Below, piece by piece: positions 15,166 to 27,100 of a DNA stretch of 42,220 nt. Under the pieces are notes generated by a model. It did no database searches. It was not told where the DNA came from and saw only the letters and a program-made list of their open reading frames with translations. The stretch lies in contig JAFAOU010000040.1 of NCBI GenBank assembly GCA_019247495.1, positions 1-42,220 of the forward strand. Direction: 5' to 3'. The translations under genes were made by a program, and so were the position numbers. The stretch comes from Acidobacteriota bacterium. GTDB lineage: Bacteria > Acidobacteriota > Thermoanaerobaculia > Gp7-AA8. Each line of letters opens with the position of its first letter. Position 1 is the stretch's first letter.

Positions 15166-17811
15166 TTACACCGGACGCGGCGTCTCGCGCGAGTTGTACT
15201 TCGCCTGCTCGCTCCGCATGAACTCCGCGGCTTCATCGGCCGGCAGCGGCTGACTGAAAAGAAAGCCCTGCATCTGATCGCAGGCGTTCAGTTTCAGGAA
15301 CGACCACTGCGCCTCCGTCTCCACACCTTCGGCGACGACGGAGAGCCGGAGCGTGTGCGCGAGGTTGATCACGTACGAGACGATTGCCGCCGCCGATTCG
15401 TCCGTGGTCACGTCGCGGACGAAGGCGCGATCGATCTTCACCGTGTCGATCGGAAAACGTTTCAGATAAACGAGCGACGATTGGCCGGTGCCAAAGTCGT
15501 CGATGGCGATGCGGATTCCAAGCTCTTTCAGCTCGCGCATTGCGGTCGTCGTGGTCTCGATGTTCTGCACGGCTACGGTTTCGGTGATCTCCAACTCCAG
15601 CAACGCGGGATCGCAGTTGTACTCGCGCAGGATGCTGCCGACCACCAGCGCGAAACTGAGTTGCTGGAATTGCGGCGCGGCGATGTTCACGCCGATGCGC
15701 ATCGGCGGCAGTCCCGCCGCGCGCCAGGCGCGCGAGTCGTGGCAGACGCGCCGCAGCACCCACTCGCCGATCGGGACGATCAATCCGGTTTCTTCCGCGA
15801 GTGCGATGAAATCCGCCGGCTGCACCAAACCGCGCTCGGGATGATCCCAGCGAACCAGCGCTTCCAGCGACACGATCTTCTTCCGGTTGCGGTCGAAGAT
15901 CGGCTGGTAGTGAACGACCAGCTCGTCGCGCTCCAGCGCGTGGTGCAGGCTCTGTTCGAGCGCGAGGCGGCGGCCGTAGCGCTCGTTCATGCTGGCGGTG
16001 AACATCTGCGCCTGATTGCGGCCGAGCTCTTTGGCGCGATACATCGCGCTGTCGGCGCATTTCAGCAGCGTCTCAACCTCTTCGCCGTCGCCAGGGAAGA
16101 TGCTGATGCCGATCGAAGCGGTGACGAACAACTCGTGCCCTTCGACGCGGAACGGATGCGCGAACGACTGCAGGATCTTGCGCGCCACGCCGGCGATCGC
16201 TTCGCTGCTGGATGTATCGATCAACAGGATCGTGAACTCGTCGCCGCCGAGACGCGAGATCGTGTCGGACGCGCGCACGCAGCTTTGCAAACGCGCCGCG
16301 ACTTCCGACAACAACGCGTCGCCGAGCGAGTGACCGAGGCCGTCGTTGACGAGTTTGAAGTGATCGAGATCGAGATACATCACCGCCACGCCGCGGCGGT
16401 TTCGATGCGCCTGGGCGATGGCGTTGACGACCCGGTCGCGGAAAAGCAGCCGGTTCGGCAGTCCGGTCAGCGCGTCGTAGTAAGCCTGATATTCGAGCTG
16501 CTTTTCTGTCGCTTTGCGTTGAGTGACGTCGCGGTAGTTGAGCACGATCGCGCCGACACTCGGCTCGTGCAACAGGTTTTGCGCGAACGCCTCCAGCCAG
16601 ATCCAGATCCCGCTGCGATGGCGGAAACGCAACTCGGCATGGGACTCGTTTGACGATCCGGCAGCGAGCGCGCCGAGAACCTCGCGCAGAATCTCCCGCT
16701 CGCGCGGGTGGACGTAGCCGAGGAAGCTTGTGCCGGCCAGATCCTCTTCGGTGTAGCCGAGGAGGCGCTCGGTCGAGGCGCCGGCGTAGGAGAAGGCGAG
16801 ATCGGCGCTGAGCAGCGCCACGCCGCTCCAGCTCTTTTCGACGAGCGCGCGGAAACGTTGCTCGCGATTTTCGAGCTCGACCTGCGAGCGCTTTCGTTCG
16901 GAGATGTCGCGTGCGAACGCGGTGAACGTCTGATCGTCGCCGCGGCCGACGCGGTCGATGGTCACCTCGACCGGGAACTCTTCACCGTTGGCGCGGTGGC
17001 AGGTTGTCTCGAGGCGGCGGGTCGTGCTTGCCAGCGCCGACTCGAAAAGGTCTCTCAGGTCTGGCGGGAGCGGCCGTCCGACCACCTGATTCGCGCGAAA
17101 GCCAAACGTCGCCACGGCCTGCGGGTTCCACTCGATGACGATGCCGCCGCGGTCGACGGTGAAGACGGCGTCCAGAGTCGACGCGATGAGCTGTTTGAGC
17201 CGCGACTCCGACTTGCGCAGCGCCTGCTCCGTGTGCGAACGCTCGACAGCCTCGCCGAGGAGGTTGGCGGCCGATTTGAGGAACGCGACTTCGTAATCCG
17301 CGAACGTGCGCTGAACGCTGGAGTAGGCGACGAGTGCTCCGAACACGCCCGATGCCGTCGGGATGACCACAGCCGCGCCGCCGCGCACGCCGTGAAAGTT
17401 GCGGAGATGCGACGACTTGAACCGCGTCTCTTGCTCGATGTCCCCGAAAACCACCGGCGCATCAGCGAGCGCCGCATACATCGCAATCGATTCGTTCTCC
17501 TCGCTGTCCTGACGGCAGTTGACGAACGTGGCATTGGAGCCGATGGACGCGGCGACCGATACGCGTCCGTCGCGGATCTCGAGCGCGCGGGCGTGATCGA
17601 CACCGAGCGTGAACTCCACGAGCGCACATGCCTGGCCGAGAATGATCAACGGCTCGACGCCGGTGAGCGCGGCCTGCCCGAGCTCGGCGATCGCCATCTC
17701 CTGCCGGTTGCGCGCTTCGATCTCGGCGCGGAGCCGATGCAGTTCCGTCTCCGCGTTCGACGCGTCGCGGCCCCCGCCGACGAGATGGAGCGGATGGGGA
17801 TTTTCAGGCAT
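15166..17811 (-). CDS. GAF-PAS-PAS-GGDEF-EAL cyclic-di-GMP turnover protein
   Basis: 881 aa, no transmembrane segment visible, so probably cytoplasmic. Domains in order: short coiled region (about 20-40), GAF (about 45-195), PAS (about 205-320), a second PAS/PAC (about 330-450), GGDEF (about 460-615) and EAL (about 625-870). The diguanylate cyclase motif GGDEF is intact at 522-526, with an inhibitory I-site RASD at 513-516. The phosphodiesterase motif is intact (EALVRW from E650, and DFGTGQSSL and KIDRAFV later). It may therefore make and degrade c-di-GMP depending on GAF/PAS input. It is divergent from the giant surface protein gene, 328 bp away, consistent with but not proving control of surface adhesion. 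Confidence 0.95.
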   Translation of the reverse strand: MPENPHPLHLVGGGRDASNAETELHRLRAEIEARNRQEMAIAELGQAALTGVEPLIILGQACALVEFTLGVDHARALEIRDGRVSVAASIGSNATFVNCRQDSEENESIAMYAALADAPVVFGDIEQETRFKSSHLRNFHGVRGGAAVVIPTASGVFGALVAYSSVQRTFADYEVAFLKSAANLLGEAVERSHTEQALRKSESRLKQLIASTLDAVFTVDRGGIVIEWNPQAVATFGFRANQVVGRPLPPDLRDLFESALASTTRRLETTCHRANGEEFPVEVTIDRVGRGDDQTFTAFARDISERKRSQVELENREQRFRALVEKSWSGVALLSADLAFSYAGASTERLLGYTEEDLAGTSFLGYVHPREREILREVLGALAAGSSNESHAELRFRHRSGIWIWLEAFAQNLLHEPSVGAIVLNYRDVTQRKATEKQLEYQAYYDALTGLPNRLLFRDRVVNAIAQAHRNRRGVAVMYLDLDHFKLVNDGLGHSLGDALLSEVAARLQSCVRASDTISRLGGDEFTILLIDTSSSEAIAGVARKILQSFAHPFRVEGHELFVTASIGISIFPGDGEEVETLLKCADSAMYRAKELGRNQAQMFTASMNERYGRRLALEQSLHHALERDELVVHYQPIFDRNRKKIVSLEALVRWDHPERGLVQPADFIALAEETGLIVPIGEWVLRRVCHDSRAWRAAGLPPMRIGVNIAAPQFQQLSFALVVGSILREYNCDPALLELEITETVAVQNIETTTTAMRELKELGIRIAIDDFGTGQSSLVYLKRFPIDTVKIDRAFVRDVTTDESAAAIVSYVINLAHTLRLSVVAEGVETEAQWSFLKLNACDQMQGFLFSQPLPADEAAEFMRSEQAKYNSRETPRPV

Positions 17812-18010
17812 TGCAACCCGGCTCAGGGCCGGAGGAGTCGAGAGCTGTTGCGAAGGTCGTACCGCAGAGTGTACGCGATCGCATGGTCCTCAATCGGATT
17901 GGACCGCGGAGGATGCCGGACGCGGCCCTTCGAACGTGTTGATTCGGCGGGTCAAAGGTCCCGAAGCGTAGTTTCCATCGTTGCCCGTTTGGTCCACTGA
18001 ATAAAAATGC

Positions 18011-18038
18011 TTGGACAACTGTCCTTAACTGCTATCAT
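18011..18038 (+). promoter_or_regulatory. Candidate sigma-70-type promoter of the 3514-aa surface protein gene, with overlapping inverted repeat
   Basis: TTGGAC (18011-18016) and TATCAT (18033-18038) are separated by 16 bp. GGACA-AC-TGTCC (18013-18024) is a perfect short inverted repeat overlapping the -35 and is a possible operator. The start codon is about 95 bp downstream. The remainder of the 328-bp intergenic region 17812-18139 shows no ORF worth calling. Confidence 0.45.
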
Positions 18039-18070
18039 TCCGCTCGTCCATTTCACTCCCCAGCCGCTTT

Positions 18071-18092
18071 GGAGACGGCAATTGCTGTTTCC
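18071..18092 (+). promoter_or_regulatory. 5'-UTR hairpin upstream of the giant surface gene
   Basis: GGAGACGGC and GCUGUUUCC pair over 9 bp (two or three G-U) around an AAUU tetraloop. It is about 48 nt before the ATG and is followed by a CAGCCGGCTG palindrome (18092-18101). A stabilising or regulatory leader structure is plausible; it does not match a riboswitch family I know. Confidence 0.35.
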
Positions 18093-18139
18093 AGCCGGCT
18101 GACACGCGTTCCCGGATCTCAGGCCAAGGACTATCTACG

Positions 18140-21100
18140 ATGATTTCGTTTCGCAAAGCGATTCGTTTCTGTTCGCTCGTTCTCACACTTGGTGTTCCCT
18201 TCGCTGCTTCGGCCGGCACGTTCGACGTGAAAACGTTGATCGACACGGATAACAACCGGGGCACCGGCTGCAACGTCTTCACGCCCGGCGGCATCGTCAG
18301 CGGCATCGACGTGATGATCACCACCTCAGGAACGGTTACCGGATCGGCCGGAACCGTGACCGCGGTGACGCGGCAGACCTGCGTGAATGCGGTGCTGAAT
18401 CAATTCAGTTCGCCGGTGGCCGTGGACGGCGGTTGGAACGTTTCGGTCTCACCGATCGGCGACATCTTCGTCGAATCGCACATGGGCCTCGACGTTCTGA
18501 CCATGGACAACATCGGCACGCCGCGCTTCGTCTTCACGTCGAGCTCGGGCCTGTGGTACGACGTTCTGGTAACTCCGTGGTCGTGGGGCGGCGGCGACAT
18601 CATCATGCCGCACGCCGCGCGCGACCGCGCCGTGTTGCCGGCGCCGCGCAACATCGTGCTCGACGGCCTCAACCCCGACTGGGCGGGCAACGTTCCGCTG
18701 GCCAACGGCACGGCCTCGCCGCCGTTATGGCGCTTCATCAGCGCCGGTGCGTACGCCGGGCTGCACGATCTCTTCTTTAATTTTCTGATCCACACCAACG
18801 CCGCGGCGCCGACGGCCCACGACGACAACTACTCGCTGAGCACGCTCGGCGGCACGCTGACGGTCGCGACGCTCGGCGTCCTGAACAACGACAATCCGAA
18901 CAACCAGCCGATCACCGCTTCGCTCGTCGACACGACCCAGCACGGAACGCTGGCGCTCGCGCCGAACGGCGGCTTCACCTACATCCACGACGGCTCGCTG
19001 GCCTCTCAGGATCAATTCCACTACATCGCCGTTGGTCCGTCCCTTTCCTCGAACGTGGCCACGGTCACGATCGACCTGCCCGGCACGCATCCGTACACCT
19101 TTACCAGCGTGAACAACGCAACGTTCATCGATGGACAGCCGAACGCCTTCCAGGTCACCGTCACCGGCAAGCCCACTCCGGCGCTGAGCGTCACCGGCGA
19201 TCTGCCGGCCGGCGTCACCTTCCAGGACAACGGCAACGGCACCGGCGTTCTCTCGGGAACTCCGGGCCCGAACACGTCCGGCGACTACGCCCTGGTCTTC
19301 ACCGCCGAGAAGAACACGCCGCACAGTACCTCGCAGCACTTCACGCTGACGGTCACCTGCCCGGGTATCTCCGTCGTGAGCCCTGCCGTCACCACCGGTA
19401 CGGCGGGAACGCCGTTCAGCCAGACCTTCACCCAGAACGGCGGGACCCCGCCGGTCAACTTCACGCTCAACAGCGGGACGTTGCCACCGGGCCTGACGCT
19501 CTCCTCCGCAGGCGTTCTCTCAGGGACGCCGACGGGCAGCGGCACCTTCCCGATCACCGTCAAGGTGACGGACGTGGGCGGCTGCACCGCAGTCGGTCCG
19601 ACCTATACCCTGGTCATCTCCTGCCACGCGGTGACGGTCACCAATCCGGCCACCGCGACCGGCACGGCCAACGTCGCTTTCAGCCAGACCTTCACCCAGA
19701 GCGGTGCCATCGGCGGCGCGACCTTCTCGCTCAACAGCGGCACGCTGCCGGCCGGCCTTTCGCTGTCTGGCGCAGGCGTTCTCTCGGGGACACCGACGCA
19801 GACGGGCAGCTTCCCGATCACCGTCAAAGTCACTGACGGCCAGGGCTGCGTCGGCATCGGTTCGACGTACAACCTGACCATCGGCTGCCAGACCATCACC
19901 GTCACAAATCCGGCCACGAACAGCGGCACGGCCGCCGCGGCGTTCAGCCAGACCTTCACCGCGGGCAACACCATCGGCGCGGTGACCTTCTCGACCGCCT
20001 CGACGCTCCCGACAGGTCTGACGCTGTCATCCGCGGGCGTCCTCTCCGGCACGCCGACGCAGACCGGCACCTTCCCGATCGTAGTTAAGGCCACCGATGC
20101 GAACGGCTGCTTCGGCAACGGTGCCACCTACAACCTGACCATCGCCTGCCAGACCATCACGGTCAACAATCCGGCCACGAACACGGGAACGGTCAACACG
20201 GCCTTCAGCCAGACCTTCACCGCTCCGGCCGCGATCGGAACGAAGACGTTTACGCTCAACAGCGGCACGTTGCCGGCGGGCCTCACGCTTTCGAGCGCGG
20301 GCGTCCTCTCCGGCACGCCGACACAGACCGGTTCGTTCCCGATCACCGTCAAGGCCACCGACTCCAACGGCTGCTTCGGTGTCAGCGCCACGTACACGCT
20401 GACCATCGGTTGCCAGGTCATTACGGTCAACAATCCGGCCACGAACACGGGTACGGTGAACGTCGCGTTCAGCCAGAGCTTCACGACGACCAACTCCATC
20501 GGCGCGGTGACGTTCACGCTCAACAGCGGCACGCTCCCGACGGGTGTCACGCTCTCGAGCCCGGGCGTCCTTTCCGGCACGCCGACGCAGACCGGGTCGT
20601 TCCCGATCACCGTTCACGCCGTCGACGCCAACGGCTGCTCGGCCAACGGCGCCACGTACACGCTGACCATCGGCTGCCAGACCATCACCGTCAACAACCC
20701 GGCCACCAGCACCGGCACGGTCAACGTCGCCTTCAGCCAGACCTTCACCTCGACGAACGCTATCGGTGCCGTGACCTACTCGACGTCGAGCACGCTCCCG
20801 TCCGGACTCACGCTCTCCTCGGGTGGCGTCCTCTCCGGCACGCCGACGCAGAGCGGCAGCTTCCCGATCGTCGTTCACGCCGTCGACGCGAACGGCTGCT
20901 CGGGCGACGGCGCAACGTACACGCTCGTCATCGGCTGCCAGATCATCACCGTCAACAATCCGGCCACCAGCACCGGCACGGTGAACGCCGCCTTCAGCCA
21001 GACCTTCACCTCGAGCAACACCATCGGCGCGGTGACCTACGCGCTCAACAGCGGCACGCTGCCGGCCGGACTCACGCTCTCCTCGGGTGGCGTCCTCTCC

Positions 21101-24100
21101 GGTACGCCGACCCAGACCGGTAACTTCCCGATCACCGTCAAGGCCACGGACGCCAACGGTTGCAGCGGAACGGGCGCGACCTACACGCTGATCATCGGCT
21201 GCCAGACAATCACCGTCAACAACCCGGGCACGACGACCGGCACGGTGAACGCGGCCTTCAGCCAGAGCTTCACCGCCAGCAACACGGTCGGTACGCTCAC
21301 GTTCACAACCGCCAGCACGCTGCCGGCGGGCCTCTCGCTCTCCACCGCCGGCGTTCTCTCCGGCACGCCGACGCAGACGGGCAGCTTCCCGATCGTGGTT
21401 CACGTCGTCGACGGGAACGGCTGCTTCGCGAACGGCAGCACGTACACGCTGGTCATCGGTTGCCAGACCATCACGGTCACCAATCCGGCCACGAACACCG
21501 GTACGGTCAGCCAGCCGTTCACCGTTACCTTCACCTCGGGCAACACCATCGGCGCGGTGACGTACAGCACCGCCTCCACGCTGCCGGCCGGCATCACGCT
21601 GAACGGCGCGAGCGGCGTTCTCTCCGGCACGCCGACGCAGTCCGGCACGTTCCCGATCGTGGTCACGGCCACCGACGCGAACGGCTGCTCCGGCAGCGGC
21701 GCGACGTACACGCTCGTCATCGGTTGCCAGACCATCACCGTCACCAACCCGGCGTCGAACAGCAGCGCCGCCGGCACCCCGCTGCCCGCCGCGAACTTCA
21801 CGTTCACGCAGTCGGGCGGCATCGGTACGACGAACTTCACCACTGCCTCGACCTTGCCGACCGGCGTGACCTTGTCGACGGCCGGCGTGCTCCAGGGCAC
21901 GCCGACGCAGGGCGGCAGCTTCCCGATTACCGTCACTGCCACCGACTCGAACGGTTGCACCGGCGTCAGCTCCGGCTACACGCTGACCATCACCTGCCCG
22001 GTCATCACCGTCACCAATCCCGGCGTCAGCTCCGGAACCTCCGGCGTCGCCTTCAGCCAGACCTTCACCCAGGCAGGCGGTCAGGGCACGATCACCTGGA
22101 GTGAGACCGGCCCGCTGCCCGCCGGCATCACCCTTAACAGCGCGACCGGCGTCCTGTCCGGCACCACGAACGCGGCCGGCTCGTTCCCGATCACGGTCAC
22201 CGCGACCGATCAGAACGGCTGCACCGGCACCGGCCCGACCTACACGCTGGTCATCAACTGCCAGACCATCACCGTCACCAACCCGGGCGTCAACACCGGC
22301 ACGGTCGACGCGCCCTTCAGCCAGACCTTCACCAAGACCGGCATCCTCGGCACGGTGACCTGGAGCGAGACCGGCGCGCTGCCGGCCGGCATCACGCTCA
22401 ACCCGGCTACCGGCGTCCTCTCCGGCACCCCGACCGTCAAAGGCTCCTTCCCGATTACCGTGACGGCGACGGACACGAACGGCTGCTCCGGCAGCTCGCC
22501 GTACACGCTGACCATCAACTGCCAGACCATCACCGTCACCAACCCCGGCGTCACCACCGGCACGGTCGACGCGCCCTTCAGCCAGTCGTTCAGTCAGTCG
22601 GGCGCGCACGGCACGGCCACGTTCACCACGGCCAGCACGCTGCCGGCGGGTCTATCCCTCTCCACGGCGGGCGTTCTCTCCGGCACGCCGACGGTCAAAG
22701 GCACCTTCCCGATCGTCGTCACCGTCACGGACTCGAACAGCTGCACCGGCACCGGCGCGACGTACAACCTGACCATCAACTGTCAGACCATTACCGTCAC
22801 CAACCCGGGCGTGACGACCGGCACGGCCGGCACGGCCTTCAGCCAGAACTTCTCGCAGAGCGGCGCGCACGGGACGGCCACCTTCACGACGGCGTCGACT
22901 CTGCCCACCGGCTTCACGCTGTCGACGGCCGGCGTCCTCTCCGGCACGACCACGCAGCACGGCACCTTCCCGATCGTCGTCACCGTGACAGACTCCAACT
23001 CCTGCACCGGCACGAGCGCGACGTACAACCTCAACATCGCCTGCAATGCAATCACCGTCACGAACCCGGCCACGACGACCGGCACCGTGGCCTCGCCGTT
23101 CAGCCAGACCTTCACGTCGTCCGGCACGCTCGGCACGCCGTCCTACACGACGGCCAGCACGCTCCCGACCGGCCTGACGCTGCACTCGGCCACCGGCATC
23201 CTCGACGGCACGCCGACCCAGTCGGGCAGCTTCCCGATCGTGGTCACTGCCACCGACTCCAACGGCTGCACCGGCACGGGCGCCACGTACACGCTGGTCA
23301 TCGGCTGCAACGTCATCACCGTGACCAACCCGGGCGTCAACAGCGGCACCGCGGGCGTGGTCTTCAGCCAGACCTTTACGCAGAGCGGCGGCAACGGCAC
23401 GATCACCTGGTCCGAGACCGGCGCGCTCCCCTCGGGCATCCTGCTGAACTCTTCCACAGGCACCCTGGCCGGCACCACCAACCAGACCGGCTCGTTCCCG
23501 ATCACCGTCAAAGCGACTGACGCCAACGGCTGCTTCGGAACGTCGAGCTACACACTGACCATCAACTGCCAGACCATCACCGTTACCAATCCGGCCACGA
23601 ACACGACCCAGGCCGGCGTGGCCTTCGATCAGGCCTTCACCGCCTCGGGCATCCTCGGCACGGCAACCTGGAGTGAGACCGGCGCGCTGCCGAGCGGCAT
23701 CACCCTCAACACATCCACCGGACATCTGGCCGGAACGACAACCGCCATCGGCTCGTACCCGATCACCGTTACCGCCACCGATACCAACGGCTGCTTCGGC
23801 ACCGGCGCGACGTACACGCTGACCGTCACCTGCCCGACCATCACCGTCACCCGCACCGGCGGCGGCTCGTTCCCAGCCGGCGTCTTCAACACCGCCTACA
23901 CCGGCCAGAGCGTCACCGCCAGCCCGGCCAGCACTTACACCTTCAACGTGACCTCGGGTGCATTGCCGACAGGGCTGTCGCTATCGAGCGCCGGCGCCAT
24001 CAGCGGCACCCCGAGCGCCACCGGCAACTTCACCTTCACCGTCACCGCGACCGATACGGTCAGCCTCTGCACCGGCTCGCAGTCGTTCTCCATCGCCATC

Positions 24101-27100
24101 GCTCCGGCGGCCGTCGCCGACTCGTATGGCGCCGCGAACAACATCATCGACAACGTCCAGTTCGTGATCACCGGCGGCACGACGGCCAGCCCGGCCACGC
24201 CCTTCGTCGGCGCGACCGGCAACATCCTGACGAACGACCTTCCGAGCGGTGGCGTCACGGCCACGCCCGGAACGTTCGCCACGACCGGCGGCGGCAGCGT
24301 CACCATCGCCGCGGACGGAACCTTCATCTACACGCCGGGCGTCCACGCCGCGGCCATCACCAGCGATACCTTCACCTACACGGCCGTGAGCAACGGCGTG
24401 ACCTCCGCTCCGGCCACGGTCACGCTCACACTCGCCAACCGCGTCTGGTTCGTGAAGAACAACGGTGGCGCCGGCGACGGCCGCTCGCATCTGCCGTTCA
24501 ACACTCTGGCCGCGGCGCAGACCGCCTCGGCGGCGGGCGACATCATCTACGTTTATAACGGCAACAACACCACCAGCGGTCAGAACGCCGGCATCACTCT
24601 CAAGGCCAACCAGCAGCTCATCGGGGAGGGCGTCGCTCTGGTGGTCAATACGGTCACTCTCAATGCGGCCGGCTCGGCGCCGACGATCACCAACACGGCC
24701 GCGACCAGCGACATCGTCACGCTCCACGACGGCAACGCGGTCAAGGGTCTGATCATATCGGGGGCCACGCGCGACGGTATCTCAGGCACCTCGCACGCCG
24801 GCTTCACAGCCGATACGGTGACCACCACCGCCAGCACCGGCTCCGGTGTGCATCTGACGTCAATGACCGGGACGCTGGCGATGTCGAACGTGACGACCAC
24901 CTCCAACCTGGCCAGTGGCATCGACGTGACGAATGGGAACGCCACCATTACGCTGACGAACGCGACCATCAACGGCAACAACGTAGCGGGCGTGAAATTG
25001 ACGAACGTGGCTGGTTCGGTAGCGCTGACGAATGCCGCTTTCAACGGCAACACCACGGGCCTCGACATCGATAACGGCACGGCCACGATCACGGTCGACA
25101 GCACGAACTCGATCCTTTCCGGCAACTCCGGCCAGCGCACCGTTTCGATTCAGAACCGGCCGCTCGCTGCAGGCAATATCACCATCGGCGCTGGCATCAC
25201 TGACGTCGGCCTCGGAATCCGGGTGAACAACAACCTCTCCGGGACGATCGCCTTCACCGGCACGCAGACGCTGAACACCGGCTCCAACAACGCGGTCGCC
25301 CTGACCACGAACACCGGCGCCACGATCACCTTCAGTGGCACCCTCGCCATCGGCAACATCACGCCGGTCACCGGTAGCGGCTTCGTGGCCACGGGCGGCG
25401 GCACGCTCAATGTCACCGGCACGGCCAACATCGCCACGGGCACGGCGGCGCCGAGCGCGCTGAACATCGCCAACATGACGCTGACTGCCTCAAACGTCAC
25501 ATTCAACAGCGTCTCGTCGTCAGGCGCGACCACCGCCATCAACCTCGACACGCTCACCGGCGGCACGGTCATCATTAATGGCGGCACCATCAGCAATGGG
25601 ACGACAGGCGTATCGCTCAAAGGTGCGTCCACGAACCTCACCCTGGCAGGTGTGACCATTAGTGGTCCGGCCACCGGCATCACCAACACCACGAACTTCG
25701 GCACGCTGTCCATCGGCGCCAGCGTCAACGTTTCCGGCACGACAGCCCTCAACCTCACCACCGGTAACCTCAACGGCACGTTCGCCAACCTCAGCTCCAC
25801 GGGCGGTACGAACGGCGTGCTGTTGACGAGCATCGGCGGCACCGGCTGGACGGCCACGGCCGGCAGCCTCGTCGGCTCGAGTGGCGCAGCCTTCAAGGTC
25901 GACGGCGGCAACGCCGCGATGACCTACGGAGGCAGCATCAACTCCAGCGGATTCCTCGTCGATATCGGTGCCACCGCCGGCCGCACCGGCGGAACGATCA
26001 CGTTCTCCGGAGCGCTCGGCGCGACGGCGTCCGGGACCGGCATCCGTATCCAGAATTCGACCGGCGCCGCGGCCGCGACCTTCACCTTCAGCGGCTCGCA
26101 GACCCTCGGCACAAGCGGATCGCGCATGGCGACTACGGCAGTAACGCTCGCCGGGAACAACGCCAACACGGTATTCAACTTCAACGGCACGATGTCGATC
26201 TTCACCGGCGCGGTTACGGCATTCTCCGCAACGGCCGGCGGCACGATCAACTTCTCCGGCACCGACTCGATCGACTCCAGCGCCTCCGCTCTGTCGCTCA
26301 CCGGCGTCGCTCTCGGCGCCGGAACGCTCAGCAATCTCACCTCGGCGGCCGGCGTGAACGGAGTTGCGCTCACGACCGTCACCGGCGGCACGCTCACGAT
26401 TTCGGCAGGTTCGATCTCCGGTGCCACCGGCGCGGCGTTCCTCGTCTCCGGCGGCTCGGTCAGCGTCACCGACAACGGCACCATCAGCCAGGCCACGGCC
26501 TCGCAGCCCCTCGTGAGCGTCGCGGCCGGCCACACGGGCACGCTCACCTTCGGCGGCAACGTCACGGCCACGAACGGCACCGGTCTGCAGTTCGACAACG
26601 CAGACGGCACCTACAACTTCAACGGCGGGACGAACTCACTCAACGGCGGAGACGCCGGGATCGACATCACCAACGGATCGGCCGGAACGTTCAGCTTCTC
26701 GAGCGGCACGTCGATCACCAACCCGACCGGCATCGCCTACAACGAGGACACCAGCACCGCCACGGTGACATTCGGCGGTCCGATCACCAAGAACAACAAC
26801 GCCAACAACGCCGTGAACATCAACGCCAAGACCGGCGGCTCGACGACGTTCAACGGCGCCATCACCGGCAGCACCAGCACCACCAACGCCATCGATCTGA
26901 CGGGCAATACCGGCAGCACCGTGGCTTTCGCCGGCGCGCTGACTCTGACCACCAGCAGCGGCACCGCCTTCAACGCCACGGGCGGTGGAGTGGTCAACGT
27001 CACCAACGCCGGCAACACCATCACGGTCGCCGCCGGCGGCACCGGCATCAACTGGAACGGCGTGACCGGTACCTCGACCGAGACCTGGAGCACGATCACC

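Noticed and set aside
17812..18139. Possible c-di-GMP (GEMM) riboswitch between the GGDEF-EAL and giant genes
   Set aside because: The conserved GACGCAAAGCC-type core is absent; only a simple hairpin at 18071-18092 and a palindrome are present.
20027..22609. 860-codon open frame on the minus strand opposite the Ig-like repeats
   Set aside because: It is a mirror of the high-GC coding repeats: its translation is a repetitive string of R, G, A and D, with no promoter, ribosome-binding site or recognisable domain.
19358..24108. CRISPR-like regular repeats
   Set aside because: The 264-bp period is a protein-domain repeat in one long reading frame, with no short direct repeats separated by unique spacers.
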